Assembly (NCBI GenBank): GCA_030849965.1
Contig: JAVDKL010000001.1
Coordinates: forward strand, 1,284,554 to 1,348,553
DNA from: Schauerella fraxinea
GTDB lineage: Bacteria > Pseudomonadota > Gammaproteobacteria > Burkholderiales > Burkholderiaceae_B
Reading direction: 5' to 3'
Length of the DNA stretch: 64,000 nt
Part shown: positions 43,234 to 52,950 of the stretch, piece after piece
Numbering within the stretch: the stretch's first letter is position 1
Layout: every line of letters begins with the position of its first letter
The notes under the pieces: model-generated
The model's database searches: none
What the model was told of the DNA's origin: nothing
The model's input: the letters and a program-made list of their open reading frames with translations, nothing else
Program-made: the position numbers and the translations under genes

Positions 43234-45528
43234 TTACCAGCGGTAGCGCAACGTGGCGCGAATCGAACGCTGATAGCCGTACCAGCACCACGATTCGGAG
43301 AGGCACGACGCCACGTATTCCTTGTCGAACAGGTTGGTCACGTTCAGTGCCACGTTCATTCCCTTGAATTGGGGATTCATGCGGCCCAGATCGTAATCGA
43401 TGGCAGCATCCACCAACGTGGCGTCCGGCACCTTCAACATGCCCGAGTCATCCGCGCTTGCGCCCAGATAACGCACGCCCGCGGCCAGACCCAGACCTTG
43501 CAGCGCACCTTCCTGCAACTGATAGCGCGTCCACACCGACGCCTGATGCTTGGGCACAGCGTAAGGACGTTGACCCACGCGGCTCACGCCTTGGGCGTTG
43601 GGATTGTCCTTGGTGTACTTGTTGCCGATGTACGAATAGTTGCCAATCACGCTTAGGCCCTTCGCCACTTCGCCACGCGCTTCAAATTCCATCCCGCGCG
43701 TGCGCACCTCACCCGTTTGCACAACGCAGTTGGGTTGTTGGGGTGCGCAACCCGGCGCCGTTGCCGTCAGGTTCTGGCGCCGGATATCGAAACCGGCCAC
43801 GGTAAAGATGGCCGTGGTACCCACCGGTTGATACTTCACACCGATTTCATACTGTTGCCCTTCAACCGGATCCAACGGCTCATTGTTGACGTCAAAACCG
43901 CTTTGCGGCTCGAACGATTCCGAATAGCTGACGTAAGGCGCAAAGCCATTGTCAAAGTTATAGATGGCGCCCGCACGACCCGTAAACGCTTCCGAACGCG
44001 TGGTGGGGCTATGGCGCGTCGCGCCCGTGGCAAACGTCTTGGTGTCGCTGACCGAGCGCGCCCAGTCGTAACGTCCACCGAGCACCAACGACAGCCTGTC
44101 GATCTTGATCTGGTCCTGCAGATAAAGCCCGGTCTGATACTGGCGTTGCTTCGCAAACGTCGTCCAGTTGGGATCGGAAATATCCATGTGGTGATCGGGA
44201 TTCAACACGTCCAGCGCAGGCGCCGCGTCGAACGCGCTGTTTTTCGTGCGTGAATTCTGATGCTGCAAGTCGAGACCGGCGATCATGGTGTGTTGCACCG
44301 CGCCCGTGCCGAATCGGGCCTGCAGATTATTGTCGGTCACGATCGCGTCGTATTGGGCGTTGACGCCGCCCTTCGACCGATTCAGAAACAGCGCTGCCGG
44401 ATCACGGTAGCCCGTGCCATTCGAGTTCGTATACACCGTGCGATAGATGCCTTCCGCGTGCGTGAAGCGCGCGCTGGATTTCGCCGTGAAGGTGTCGTTG
44501 AACTTGTGCGCCAACTCGTAGCCCACCGAGTGATGGCGGCGATCGCTGGTCTCGTAGCCGGCATCGCCGTCATAGAAGCTCGGATCCAGCTTGATGCCGT
44601 CGGGTGCCGCGCGAAGCGAACGCAGCGCCGGTACGCCACCGTACGAACCCATATGCGGGTCGCGCTGGATGTTCGCCAGCAACGTGAAGCTGGTAGCGGC
44701 CGACGGGCGCCACGTAAATGCAGGCGCGATGTAGTAACGGCGTTCCTTGGTGTCGTCCAGCTGGCCGTCGGACATATAACCGGAGCCAGTCAAGCGGTAT
44801 AGCAACTTGCCTTCTTCATCCATCGGACCGGTGAAGTCGAAGTTGGCACGACGATAGTCGAAGTCGCCCACTTGCAGCTCGACTTCACGCTGCGTGGTGT
44901 CCAGGGGACGCTTGCTGGTCAGATTGACCGTACCGCCCGGGCCACCTTGGCCATACAGCACGGAAGCGGGTCCCTTCAAGACGTCGACGCGCTCCAGGCG
45001 ATACGAATCGACCTGCGGCAGTGCATCGCGCGAACCGTATACACGCAAGCCATCCAGATAAGTGGTTGCCGAGAACCCACGCACGTTGAATTGGTCCAGA
45101 CGGGTCGCCGCCGCACCACGCGTCTCGGGCGCCACGCCCGAGGTGTAGCGCAAGATCTGGTTCAGGGTGTAGGCGCCCTGCTCGCGCATCTGGTCTTGCG
45201 TGATCACCGAGATCGATTGCGGCGTTTCGATGATGGGCGTATCTGTTTTCGTCGCGGTCGAGCTTACGGGCGCGGTATAGCCAAACGTGGGCGAGGTCGA
45301 CGTGGCATCCACGCCATACACCTGAACCGGCGCCAACGTGGTCACGTTGCTCGACGATGCGGCCATCGCGGTAGGCGCAGCCGTGGTGGACGTGCCCGGA
45401 AGGGTTGCGGCTGATTGCGCCCACACGGGGGCCCCAGTGGTGGCCAACATGACCAACGACACTGCCGACATCGCCTGTAAAGACGGCCGGGTCCGCGCAC
45501 TCCCCACGCGCAACCTCGAAGAAAACAT
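43234..45528 (-). CDS. TonB-dependent siderophore receptor (FhuA/FoxA-like)
   Basis: This 764-residue outer-membrane receptor has a long signal peptide (about 38 residues, ending APVWAQ). A TonB-box-like LAPVQVYG follows, then a plug domain (ETPQSISVITQDQMREQGAY, FNVRGFSATTYLDGLRVYGS, DVLKGPASVLYGQGGPGG) and a 22-strand barrel. The barrel end, NLFDKEYVASC then CWYGYQRSIRATLRYRW, is typical of hydroxamate-siderophore receptors (ferrichrome, ferrioxamine, FhuE group). AAGG lies seven bases before the ATG. A near-perfect Fur box sits about 45 bp upstream, so iron control is expected. Confidence 0.94.
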   Translation of the reverse strand: MFSSRLRVGSARTRPSLQAMSAVSLVMLATTGAPVWAQSAATLPGTSTTAAPTAMAASSSNVTTLAPVQVYGVDATSTSPTFGYTAPVSSTATKTDTPIIETPQSISVITQDQMREQGAYTLNQILRYTSGVAPETRGAAATRLDQFNVRGFSATTYLDGLRVYGSRDALPQVDSYRLERVDVLKGPASVLYGQGGPGGTVNLTSKRPLDTTQREVELQVGDFDYRRANFDFTGPMDEEGKLLYRLTGSGYMSDGQLDDTKERRYYIAPAFTWRPSAATSFTLLANIQRDPHMGSYGGVPALRSLRAAPDGIKLDPSFYDGDAGYETSDRRHHSVGYELAHKFNDTFTAKSSARFTHAEGIYRTVYTNSNGTGYRDPAALFLNRSKGGVNAQYDAIVTDNNLQARFGTGAVQHTMIAGLDLQHQNSRTKNSAFDAAPALDVLNPDHHMDISDPNWTTFAKQRQYQTGLYLQDQIKIDRLSLVLGGRYDWARSVSDTKTFATGATRHSPTTRSEAFTGRAGAIYNFDNGFAPYVSYSESFEPQSGFDVNNEPLDPVEGQQYEIGVKYQPVGTTAIFTVAGFDIRRQNLTATAPGCAPQQPNCVVQTGEVRTRGMEFEARGEVAKGLSVIGNYSYIGNKYTKDNPNAQGVSRVGQRPYAVPKHQASVWTRYQLQEGALQGLGLAAGVRYLGASADDSGMLKVPDATLVDAAIDYDLGRMNPQFKGMNVALNVTNLFDKEYVASCLSESWCWYGYQRSIRATLRYRW

Positions 45529-45570
45529 GATGAAACCTTACAAAATATTGACAGAGCAGGGATGATAAAT

Positions 45571-45589
45571 GATAACTACTATCGTTATC
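45571..45589 (-). promoter_or_regulatory. Fur box in the TonB-receptor promoter
   Basis: GATAACTACTATCGTTATC has perfect GATAAC/GTTATC arms and matches 14 of 19 positions of the Fur consensus. A further ATGATAA immediately next to it may extend the site. On the minus strand it overlaps TTGATA and a TATCAT 18 bp later, a plausible sigma-70 promoter that Fur would block. Confidence 0.8.
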
Positions 45590-45706
45590 AATTTCTTTAA
45601 TGTGGATTGTGGCTTTCAGGCCTCTTTCAGCAATGGCGGCGGCACAGTGGCGAAAGTTCTTGCGCTGAATCGAGTGCGACGCGTGGCTGAGCGCCCGCCA
45701 ATGAAA

Positions 45707-45741
45707 AAAGCACTGCAACCCCCAGGGGGGTACAGTGCTTT
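45707..45741 (-). terminator. Strong terminator after zapE
   Basis: AAAGCACTG (45707-45715) pairs with CAGTGCTTT (45733-45741). An inner CCCCC/GGGGG stem is separated by a small bulge. On the minus strand a run of six T follows. It closes the odhA-odhB-odhL-zapE unit and insulates the Fur-controlled receptor promoter. Confidence 0.88.
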
Positions 45742-45783
45742 GAAACGTCATCCGGGACCGTGAAACGATCTCGATCGTCGCCC

Positions 45784-46875
45784 TTACAAATCCACGGTCA
45801 TCCGGCGCTCGGAATCCAGGTACTCCTTGGATTGCATCTCCATGATGCGCGACACCGTGCGGTGAAACTCGTTGGCCAATGTGCCATCCGTGTACAGCTC
45901 TTCCGGCTCGCACGCGGCCGACATGATAAGTTTGACCTTGTGGTCGTAGAACACGTCGATCAACCAGGTAAAGCGTCGCGCCTCGGACGATTGCCGCGGG
46001 CCCATCTTCGGCACCTCGGACAAGATCACCGCATGAAAACGGCTGGCCAATTCGAGATAATCGTTTTGCGATCGCGGGCCACCGCACAAGGTGGCGAAAT
46101 CGAACCAGACCACGCTCCCGGCAAGCTTCTTGGCGCGGATCTCACGATGCTCGATCCGCAGCACCGGGTCTTGCGCCGGCGTATCCGATAACCGTTTGAA
46201 GGCTTCGTCCAACGCGGCTTCGGCAGCCTCATCCAGCGGCGTGTGATAGCACTGCACCTGCTCCAGCGAGCGCCGGCGGTAGTCGACGCCGGCGTCCACG
46301 TTCATCACATCCATCTTCGCCTGGATCAGCGCAATCGCCGGCAAAATGCGATCGCGATGCAGCCCGTCGGGATACAGCGTGGATGGCTCGTAATTGGACG
46401 TCATCACAAACGATGTGCCATTTTCGAACAGCTTGAGCAGCAGGCGGTGCAGGATCATGGCATCGGCCACATCGGACACATGAAACTCGTCAAAACAGAT
46501 CAGGCGATATTTCTTGGCGATACGCTTGGCCACTTCGTCCAGCGGATCCTGCATGCCTTTCACTTCGTCGAGCGAACGATGCACGCCGCGCATGAATTCG
46601 TGAAAGTGCAGCCGCGTTTTGCGCGTCACCGGTACAGTCGCGAAAAACGCGTCCATCAAGAAACTCTTGCCACGCCCCACCCCACCCCAGAGATACACGC
46701 CACGTGGCACGTCGGGCCGCGTGAGCAACTTCTTGAAGGCATTGGATCGCTTGCCCTTGAATGCCACCCAGTCGTCGTAAAACGTTTGCAGACGATCGAT
46801 CGCGCGCGCCTGCGCTTCATCGGGCTGATAGCCGCGCTCGGACAATTCGGCGTGGTAATAATCTCGGACGTTCAT
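45784..46875 (-). CDS. zapE: Cell division ATPase ZapE (AFG1-like)
   Basis: This 363-residue AAA-like ATPase has Walker A GGVGRGKS at 64-71, Walker B LICFDEFHVSDVADAM, and the sensor stretch FVMTSNYEPSTLYPDGLHRD. That last stretch is diagnostic of the AFG1/ZapE family. ZapE associates with the FtsZ ring in E. coli under stress. I use the ATG at 46875 (MNVRDYYHAEL); a TTG seven codons upstream is less likely. It follows odhL closely on the same strand, an arrangement common in Burkholderiales, and is probably in the same transcript. Confidence 0.93.
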   Translation of the reverse strand: MNVRDYYHAELSERGYQPDEAQARAIDRLQTFYDDWVAFKGKRSNAFKKLLTRPDVPRGVYLWGGVGRGKSFLMDAFFATVPVTRKTRLHFHEFMRGVHRSLDEVKGMQDPLDEVAKRIAKKYRLICFDEFHVSDVADAMILHRLLLKLFENGTSFVMTSNYEPSTLYPDGLHRDRILPAIALIQAKMDVMNVDAGVDYRRRSLEQVQCYHTPLDEAAEAALDEAFKRLSDTPAQDPVLRIEHREIRAKKLAGSVVWFDFATLCGGPRSQNDYLELASRFHAVILSEVPKMGPRQSSEARRFTWLIDVFYDHKVKLIMSAACEPEELYTDGTLANEFHRTVSRIMEMQSKEYLDSERRMTVDL

Positions 46876-46956
46876 ATGCGGACAGGGGCCATTCAATAAA
46901 AAAGGGGCGGGTCGTAAAACCCGCCCCCATCACACGTGATTCACGTGGGGTCGCAA

Positions 46957-48384
46957 TCAGAAGTTCAATGCGCGCTTATCGACAGCCAACGCGGCTTCCT
47001 TCATGGCTTCCGACAGGGTCGGATGCGCATGGCAGATGCGGGCGATGTCTTCAGCAGCGCCACGGAATTCCATGATCGTGACGGCTTCCGAGATCAATTC
47101 CGACGCCATCGGGCCCACGATGTGGACGCCGAGCACTTCGTCGGTCTTGGCATCGGCCAGCACCTTGACGAAACCGGTGGTGTCGCCCAAAGCACGCGCA
47201 CGGCCGTTGGCCACGAACGGGAAGCTGCCGGCGCGGTATTCGCGGCCTTCAGCTTTCAGTTGCTGTTCGTTCTTGCCGACCCAAGCGATTTCGGGCGAGG
47301 TGTAGATCACCCACGGCACGGTCGCGAAGTTGACGTGACCGTGCTGACCGGCAATACGCTCGGCCACGGCAACGCCCTCTTCCTCGGCCTTGTGCGCGAG
47401 CATCGGACCGCGCACCACGTCACCGATTGCCCACACGTTCGACAGATTGGTTTTGCAATCTTCGTCCACGGCCACGAAACCGCGTTCGTCGAGCTTCAGG
47501 CCCACGGCTGCTGCGTTCAAGCCGCCGGTGAACGGCACGCGGCCGATCGAGACGATGAGCTTGTCGACCACGAGGGTTTTTTCAGCGCCCGAAGCGTCCT
47601 GGTACGGCAGCGTTACCGACTTGGCCGTCGCTTTCACTTCGCCGATCTTCACACCGGTTTCGATCTTCAGGCCTTGCTTCGTGAACGCCTTCATCGCTTC
47701 CTTGGCCACTTGCGTATCGCAAGCCGAGAGGAACTCGGGCATGGCTTCCAGAATCGTCACATCCGAACCCAGGCGGCGCCACACGCTGCCCATTTCGAGA
47801 CCGATCACGCCGGCGCCGATCACGCCCAGCGTCTTGGGCACGCCACCGATGCGCAACGCGCCGTCGTTGGAGAGCACTTGCGTTTCGTCGAACGGCAGAC
47901 CCGGCAACTCACGTGCGGCCGAACCGGTCGCCACGATGATGTGCTTGCCCACGAGGTCGTCTTCCGTCTTGCCGGTGACCTTGATGTTCCAGCCACCGTC
48001 CACTTGGCCGGCGAATTCGCCCTTGCCGTGGAAGAAGGTGATCTTGTTCTTTTTGAACAGATACAGCACGCCTTCGTTGTTTTGCTTGACCACCACGTTC
48101 TTGCGGGCCAGCATCTTGTCAAGCTTCAGGCTCACGCCCTTGACTTCGATACCGTGCTCTTCGAAGTGGTGATTCACTTGCTCGAAGTGCTCGGACGACT
48201 GCAGCAATGCTTTGGACGGAATGCAGCCCACGTTGGTGCACGTGCCGCCGGGTGCCGGCTTGCCGTCAGCGGTTTCCCAAGCGTCGATGCAAGCGACCGA
48301 CATTCCCAATTGTGCAGCGCGAATCGCTGCAATGTAGCCACCGGGACCTGCGCCGATCACCACCACGTCAAACTGTTTGGACAT
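46957..48384 (-). CDS. odhL: Dihydrolipoamide dehydrogenase (E3 of 2-oxoglutarate dehydrogenase)
   Basis: This 475-residue flavoprotein has an N-terminal FAD-binding [10 protein letters not shown] and redox-active C49 and C54 in [16 protein letters not shown] binding is in [20 protein letters not shown]. The C-terminal interface has the catalytic His-Glu in [15 protein letters not shown]. It reoxidises the lipoyl group of OdhB with NAD. The sequence is strikingly similar to Bordetella OdhL as I remember it. An upstream ATG at 48390 is possible; the Met at 48384 ([13 protein letters not shown]) is the usual start. A perfect palindromic terminator separates it from odhB. Confidence 0.97.
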   Translation of the reverse strand: MSKQFDVVVIGAGPGGYIAAIRAAQLGMSVACIDAWETADGKPAPGGTCTNVGCIPSKALLQSSEHFEQVNHHFEEHGIEVKGVSLKLDKMLARKNVVVKQNNEGVLYLFKKNKITFFHGKGEFAGQVDGGWNIKVTGKTEDDLVGKHIIVATGSAARELPGLPFDETQVLSNDGALRIGGVPKTLGVIGAGVIGLEMGSVWRRLGSDVTILEAMPEFLSACDTQVAKEAMKAFTKQGLKIETGVKIGEVKATAKSVTLPYQDASGAEKTLVVDKLIVSIGRVPFTGGLNAAAVGLKLDERGFVAVDEDCKTNLSNVWAIGDVVRGPMLAHKAEEEGVAVAERIAGQHGHVNFATVPWVIYTSPEIAWVGKNEQQLKAEGREYRAGSFPFVANGRARALGDTTGFVKVLADAKTDEVLGVHIVGPMASELISEAVTIMEFRGAAEDIARICHAHPTLSEAMKEAALAVDKRALNF

Positions 48385-48448
48385 AACCATCTCGCAAAAA
48401 AAGTTCAGGGCGGTTCGAACTCGCGTTCAAACCCCAGAGCGCTAGAAA

Positions 48449-48472
48449 AACGCGGCGCCTAGGCGCCGCGTT
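48449..48472 (-). terminator. Perfect 24-bp palindrome with T-run between odhB and odhL
   Basis: AACGCGGCGCC plus TA plus its complement makes a self-complementary sequence. The hairpin loop would be only four bases (CTAG). On the minus strand it ends in TTTTTC. It lies 15 bp after the odhB stop and about 65 bp before odhL, so it should partly terminate the odhAB message. Confidence 0.85.
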
Positions 48473-48486
48473 CATCCTGCCGACGC

Positions 48487-49716
48487 TTACAGGTCGAGCA
48501 GCAGGCGCTGCGGATCTTCCAGCGCATCCTTCATGGCGACCAGCGCCAGCACGGCTTCGCGGCCGTCGATGATGCGGTGGTCATAGGACAGCGCCAGGTA
48601 GTTGATCGGACGGATCACGATCTGGCCCTTCTCGACCACGGCGCGTTCCTTGGTGGCGTGAACGCCCAGGATGGCCGATTGCGGCGGGTTGATGATCGGG
48701 GTCGACAACATCGAACCGAACACGCCACCGTTGGAGATGGAGAACGTGCCGCCCGTCATTTCTTCGATCGTCAGCTTGCCTTCGCCGGCACGCTTGCCGA
48801 ATTCGGCGATCTGCTTTTCGATCTCGGCGATGCTGAGTTGATCGGCATTGCGCAGAACCGGGACCACCAGACCGCGCGGGCTGCCCACGGCGATACCGAT
48901 GTCGAAGTAGCCGTGATAGATGATGTCCTTGCCGTCGACCGAAGCGTTGACGACCGGGTACTTCTTCAACGCGGCAACGGCAGCCTTCACGAAGAACGAC
49001 ATGAAGCCCAGCTTGACGCCGTGCTCTTTCTCGAACTTCTCTTTGTACTGATTGCGCAGGTTGATGACGGCCTGCATGTTCACTTCGTTGAACGTCGTGA
49101 GGATGGCGTTTTCTTGCTGCGATTGCAGCAGACGCTCAGCCACGCGAGCACGCAGACGGCTCATCGGCACGCGTTGTTCCGGACGGCCGTCCAACGACAC
49201 CTGGGCCGGCGCGGCCGAAGCTGCGGCAGCCGGCTTGGCACCGCTTTCCGAGGCCGACACAGCGTCGCCCTTGGTGACGCGGCCACCGCGACCCGTGCCG
49301 CTGACGGACGACGGATCGACATTGCTGTCGGCCATGATCTTGGCAGCGGCAGGCGAGGCGGCGGTGCTGGCCGAACCGGCGGCAGGTGCCGACGCGGCGG
49401 CGGCCGGTGCAGCGGCAGCAGCCGATGCGGCAGCTTCAGCCTTGGGGGCCGGCGTTGCAGCAGCAGCGCCCTTGCCTTCGGTGTCGATGCGGGCGATCGG
49501 CTCGCCCGAGGTGACCAGGCTGCCATCGGCCTTGACGATTTCGGTCAAGACGCCCGAGGCCGGTGCCGGCACTTCGAGCACGACTTTGTCAGTTTCGACT
49601 TCAATCAGGATCTCGTCCTCTTTGATTGCATCGCCCGGCTTCTTCTTCCACGTCATGAGCGTGGCTTCGGAAACGGACTCGGACAACTGGGGGACGACGA
49701 CGTCTTTGATAGCCAT
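48487..49716 (-). CDS. odhB: Dihydrolipoyl succinyltransferase (E2 of 2-oxoglutarate dehydrogenase)
   Basis: This 409-residue core subunit has a single lipoyl domain with the attachment Lys K44 in [13 protein letters not shown] long Ala/Pro-rich linker (about 80-125) is followed by a peripheral-subunit-binding domain ([20 protein letters not shown]). The catalytic domain ends with [14 protein letters not shown], whose His and Asp are the active site. It transfers succinyl to CoA and forms the core of the complex with OdhA and OdhL. It lies 46 bp after odhA on the same strand. Confidence 0.97.
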   Translation of the reverse strand: MAIKDVVVPQLSESVSEATLMTWKKKPGDAIKEDEILIEVETDKVVLEVPAPASGVLTEIVKADGSLVTSGEPIARIDTEGKGAAAATPAPKAEAAASAAAAAPAAAASAPAAGSASTAASPAAAKIMADSNVDPSSVSGTGRGGRVTKGDAVSASESGAKPAAAASAAPAQVSLDGRPEQRVPMSRLRARVAERLLQSQQENAILTTFNEVNMQAVINLRNQYKEKFEKEHGVKLGFMSFFVKAAVAALKKYPVVNASVDGKDIIYHGYFDIGIAVGSPRGLVVPVLRNADQLSIAEIEKQIAEFGKRAGEGKLTIEEMTGGTFSISNGGVFGSMLSTPIINPPQSAILGVHATKERAVVEKGQIVIRPINYLALSYDHRIIDGREAVLALVAMKDALEDPQRLLLDL

Positions 49717-49762
49717 GATGTATGTATGCCTTATGAATTTTTTTCGAGTTGCGAGATCGTAA

Positions 49763-52636
49763 TTACTTGGTCAGCATGAAGCCTTTGAAGCGCGGCGCCA
49801 GAGCGGCGTCGACCAACGCCTTTTGTTGCTCTTGGTGCTTGGCCAGGTAGCCCACTGCAGGCGATGCCGACGCGGCGCGTCCGGCATAGCTCAGCTTCTG
49901 ACCTTCACGCATGTTTTCGTACAAGTGGTGCTGAACGTAGAACCAGGGACCCTGGTTTTGCGGTTCGTCTTGCACCCATACGATCTCGGTCGCTTTCGGA
50001 TATTTGGCGAGTTCGGACTGGAACGACTTGTGTGCGAACGGATACAGCTGTTCCACACGCACCACGGCGATGTCGTCGATCTCGCGTTCCTTGCGTGCAT
50101 TGACCAGGTCGTAATAGACCTTGCCCGAGCACGCCAACACGCGTTTGACCTTGGCGGCATCGACGGTGTCGCTGACTTCTCCGATCACCGGATGGAAGTG
50201 ACCGTTGGCCAATTCGTTCAACGGCGAACCGGCGTCCTTGTTGCGCAACAACGACTTCGGCGTCAGGATCACCAGCGGCTTGCGGAACTGGCGGATCATC
50301 TGGCGGCGCAGCAGGTGGAAAATCTGCGCGGCCGACGTCGGCTGCACCACCTGGATGTTGTTGTCGGCGCAAGACTGCAGGAAGCGCTCGATACGGGCCG
50401 AAGAGTGCTCCGGGCCTTGACCTTCGTAACCGTGCGGCAGCATCAAGGTCAGGCCGGACTGACGACCCCACTTGGCTTCGCCGGCGGTGATGAACTGATC
50501 GATCACCACTTGCGCGCCGTTGACGAAGTCACCGAACTGCGCTTCCCAGATCACGAGCGTATTGGGCTCGGCGCTCGAGTAGCCGTATTCGAAAGCCAGC
50601 ACGGCTTCTTCGGACAGCACCGAATCGATGACCGTAAACGGGGCCTGACCTTCCGACACGTTCTGCAGCGGAATATAGGCGCCGTCGTTCCAGCGTTCGC
50701 GGTTTTGATCGTGCAGCACGGCGTGGCGGTGCGTAAACGTACCGCGACCCGAATCCTGACCCGTGATGCGGATGGCGTAACCCGACGCCACCAGCGAAGC
50801 AAAGCCCAGATGCTCGCCCATGCCCCAATCGAGGTTCTGGTCGCCACGGCCCATATTGCGGCGGTCGTTAAGCAGCTTGGCCACCAGCGGGTGAACGGTA
50901 AAACCGTCCGGCACCGTGGTGATGCGCTCAGCCAGACGCTTCAGTTCGGCCAGCGGCACGGCCGTATCGGCCTGATCGGTCCACTTGGCGTTCATGTACG
51001 GCGACCAGTCGATCGCGTACTTGCTCTTGTAGTCGGTCAGCACAGGTTCGATCGTGCGCTGGCCGTCTTCCATGAGCTGGCGGTAGTTCTTGACGAATTG
51101 ATCGCCCTCGCCTTCGCTCAACACGCCTTGGGCTTCGAGCTTGTCGGCGTACAGCTTGCGCGTGCCGGGATGATGGCCAATGCGCTTGTACATCAACGGC
51201 TGCGTGAGCGACGGGGTGTCTTGCTCGTTGTGGCCCAGCTTGCGGAAGCAGACGATGTCGACGACGACGTCGTGATGGAATTCCATGCGGTATTCGATCG
51301 CGAGCTTGGTCACGAACACAACGGCTTCGGGATCGTCGCCGTTGACGTGGAACACCGGCGCTTCGATCATCTTGACCACGTCGGTGCAATACAGCGTCGA
51401 GCGCGAGTCGCGCGGGTCGGACGTCGTGAAACCGATCTGGTTGTTGATGACGACGTGCAGCGTGCCGCCCGTGCCGTAACCGCGCGTTTGCGCCAGGTTC
51501 AGCGTTTCCATCACCACGCCTTGACCGGCGAAGGCTGCATCGCCGTGCACCAGCACCGGCAGCACTTGCACGCCGGCGTGATCGCCGCGGCGTTCTTGAC
51601 GCGCGCGAACGCTGCCTTCGACCACGGGGTTGACGATTTCAAGGTGGGACGGGTTGAACGCGAGCGACAGGTGAACCGGACCGCCACGGGTCGAGACGTC
51701 GCTCGAGAAACCGTTGTGGTACTTCACGTCGCCGTCGGTCAGACCTTCGGCGTGCTTGCCTTCGAACTCGGCAAACAGATCGCCGGGCATCTTGCCCATG
51801 ATGTTGACCAGGAGGTTCAGGCGGCCGCGGTGAGCCATGCCCACGATGACTTCCTGCACGCCCTTGTCACCCGCGTGATTGACGATTTCGTCCATACACG
51901 CGATGAAGCTTTCGCCGCCTTCCAGCGAGAACCGCTTCTGGCCGACATACTTCGTATGCAGGAAGCGCTCGAGCCCCTCGGACTCGGTCAATTGCTGCAG
52001 GATGTGGCGTTTTTCCTCGGCGCTGTAGTTGGGCGTGCCCAACGACGTCTCGAGGCGCTCCGAGATCCAGCGCTTGGCGGCCGGGTCGGACATGTGCGTG
52101 AACTCGGCGCCCACGCTGCGGCAATAGGTATCGCGCAGCGATTTCAGGATCTCGCGCAGCGTCATGGTGCTGGCGGTCGTGAAATAGGTATTGGTGGCCG
52201 AATAGACTTGATCCAGATCCGATTCGCTCAGGCCGTAGAAGGCCGGATCGAGTTCGGGAATCGTGGGGCGTTCCTGGCGACGCAGCGGATCGAGATCCGC
52301 AATGCGCGAGCCGAGCGACCGGTAGGCACCAATCAGCGACTGGACCGAAACCTGCTTGCTGGCCTTGTCGAGATCGGGCGCCTGGCCGCGAACGACATGG
52401 AACGCATTGGCGCGTGCGCGCTGTGCGAACGATTCCACGATCGGCGCATGCGCCTGATCGCGTGTGGATTCCTGGCCGTCCGTAGCTGGCGCATGCTGCA
52501 ACTGATCGAAGTAGTTGCGCCAATTTTCGGGAATCGCGCTTGGATTGTCGAGATAGGACTCATAGAGCTCCTCGACATAGGGCGCGTTACCCCCGAACAA
52601 ATAGGACGTGGATAGGGATTCTTTTTCCGAAGACAT
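49763..52636 (-). CDS. odhA: 2-oxoglutarate dehydrogenase E1 component
   Basis: This 957-residue thiamine-diphosphate enzyme decarboxylates 2-oxoglutarate in the TCA cycle. It has the N-terminal [20 protein letters not shown] motif that binds the E2 core, [20 protein letters not shown], the cofactor region [18 protein letters not shown], and [20 protein letters not shown]. The C-terminal half has [20 protein letters not shown] and [21 protein letters not shown] prefer the Met at 52636 because AAGGTGA lies eight bases before it; an in-frame start four codons earlier would overlap that site. It is the first gene of the odh operon. Confidence 0.97.
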   Translation of the reverse strand: MSSEKESLSTSYLFGGNAPYVEELYESYLDNPSAIPENWRNYFDQLQHAPATDGQESTRDQAHAPIVESFAQRARANAFHVVRGQAPDLDKASKQVSVQSLIGAYRSLGSRIADLDPLRRQERPTIPELDPAFYGLSESDLDQVYSATNTYFTTASTMTLREILKSLRDTYCRSVGAEFTHMSDPAAKRWISERLETSLGTPNYSAEEKRHILQQLTESEGLERFLHTKYVGQKRFSLEGGESFIACMDEIVNHAGDKGVQEVIVGMAHRGRLNLLVNIMGKMPGDLFAEFEGKHAEGLTDGDVKYHNGFSSDVSTRGGPVHLSLAFNPSHLEIVNPVVEGSVRARQERRGDHAGVQVLPVLVHGDAAFAGQGVVMETLNLAQTRGYGTGGTLHVVINNQIGFTTSDPRDSRSTLYCTDVVKMIEAPVFHVNGDDPEAVVFVTKLAIEYRMEFHHDVVVDIVCFRKLGHNEQDTPSLTQPLMYKRIGHHPGTRKLYADKLEAQGVLSEGEGDQFVKNYRQLMEDGQRTIEPVLTDYKSKYAIDWSPYMNAKWTDQADTAVPLAELKRLAERITTVPDGFTVHPLVAKLLNDRRNMGRGDQNLDWGMGEHLGFASLVASGYAIRITGQDSGRGTFTHRHAVLHDQNRERWNDGAYIPLQNVSEGQAPFTVIDSVLSEEAVLAFEYGYSSAEPNTLVIWEAQFGDFVNGAQVVIDQFITAGEAKWGRQSGLTLMLPHGYEGQGPEHSSARIERFLQSCADNNIQVVQPTSAAQIFHLLRRQMIRQFRKPLVILTPKSLLRNKDAGSPLNELANGHFHPVIGEVSDTVDAAKVKRVLACSGKVYYDLVNARKEREIDDIAVVRVEQLYPFAHKSFQSELAKYPKATEIVWVQDEPQNQGPWFYVQHHLYENMREGQKLSYAGRAASASPAVGYLAKHQEQQKALVDAALAPRFKGFMLTK

Positions 52637-52950
52637 TAATTGCTTCACCTTGCCGGGTGTCTCACCCGATGCGATGCAGGAAAACCTTCCGCGACACGGC
52701 TTAACCGGTTAGCGGATAGCGGGGGCAGAAGGCGACGTACTAGCCTTGATAGCCGTATCCAATGAGTATAGCGCCTTGAAACGTCTGCCGTCTTTGGGTG
52801 TACTGCATCGCTGTGGAAGTTACACGACATGGTGCAACGCATCATGCCGAACGCGTCGCCATCCTCTGCAAAAAGCGCGGATGTGGCTCGCAAGATGAAG
52901 ACACCTCCCGCCGAGGAAAATTATTTCAGTCGATGTCGCATTCGGACTGG
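52637..52950 (-). promoter_or_regulatory. Intergenic region holding the odhA promoter
   Basis: No gene is seen in these 314 bp. On the minus strand a perfect-looking -10 TATACT (plus-strand 52765-52770) precedes odhA by about 130 bp, though the -35 position (AGACGG) is poor. This would give a leader of roughly 120 bases. I see no clear terminator for the upstream OPT gene here, so some read-through into odhA is possible. Confidence 0.4.

Noticed and set aside
49823-52615. A 930-codon plus-strand open frame opposite odhA
   Set aside because: It is antisense to a highly conserved enzyme; the composition (many His, Arg, Gln, Val) is that of a shadow frame.
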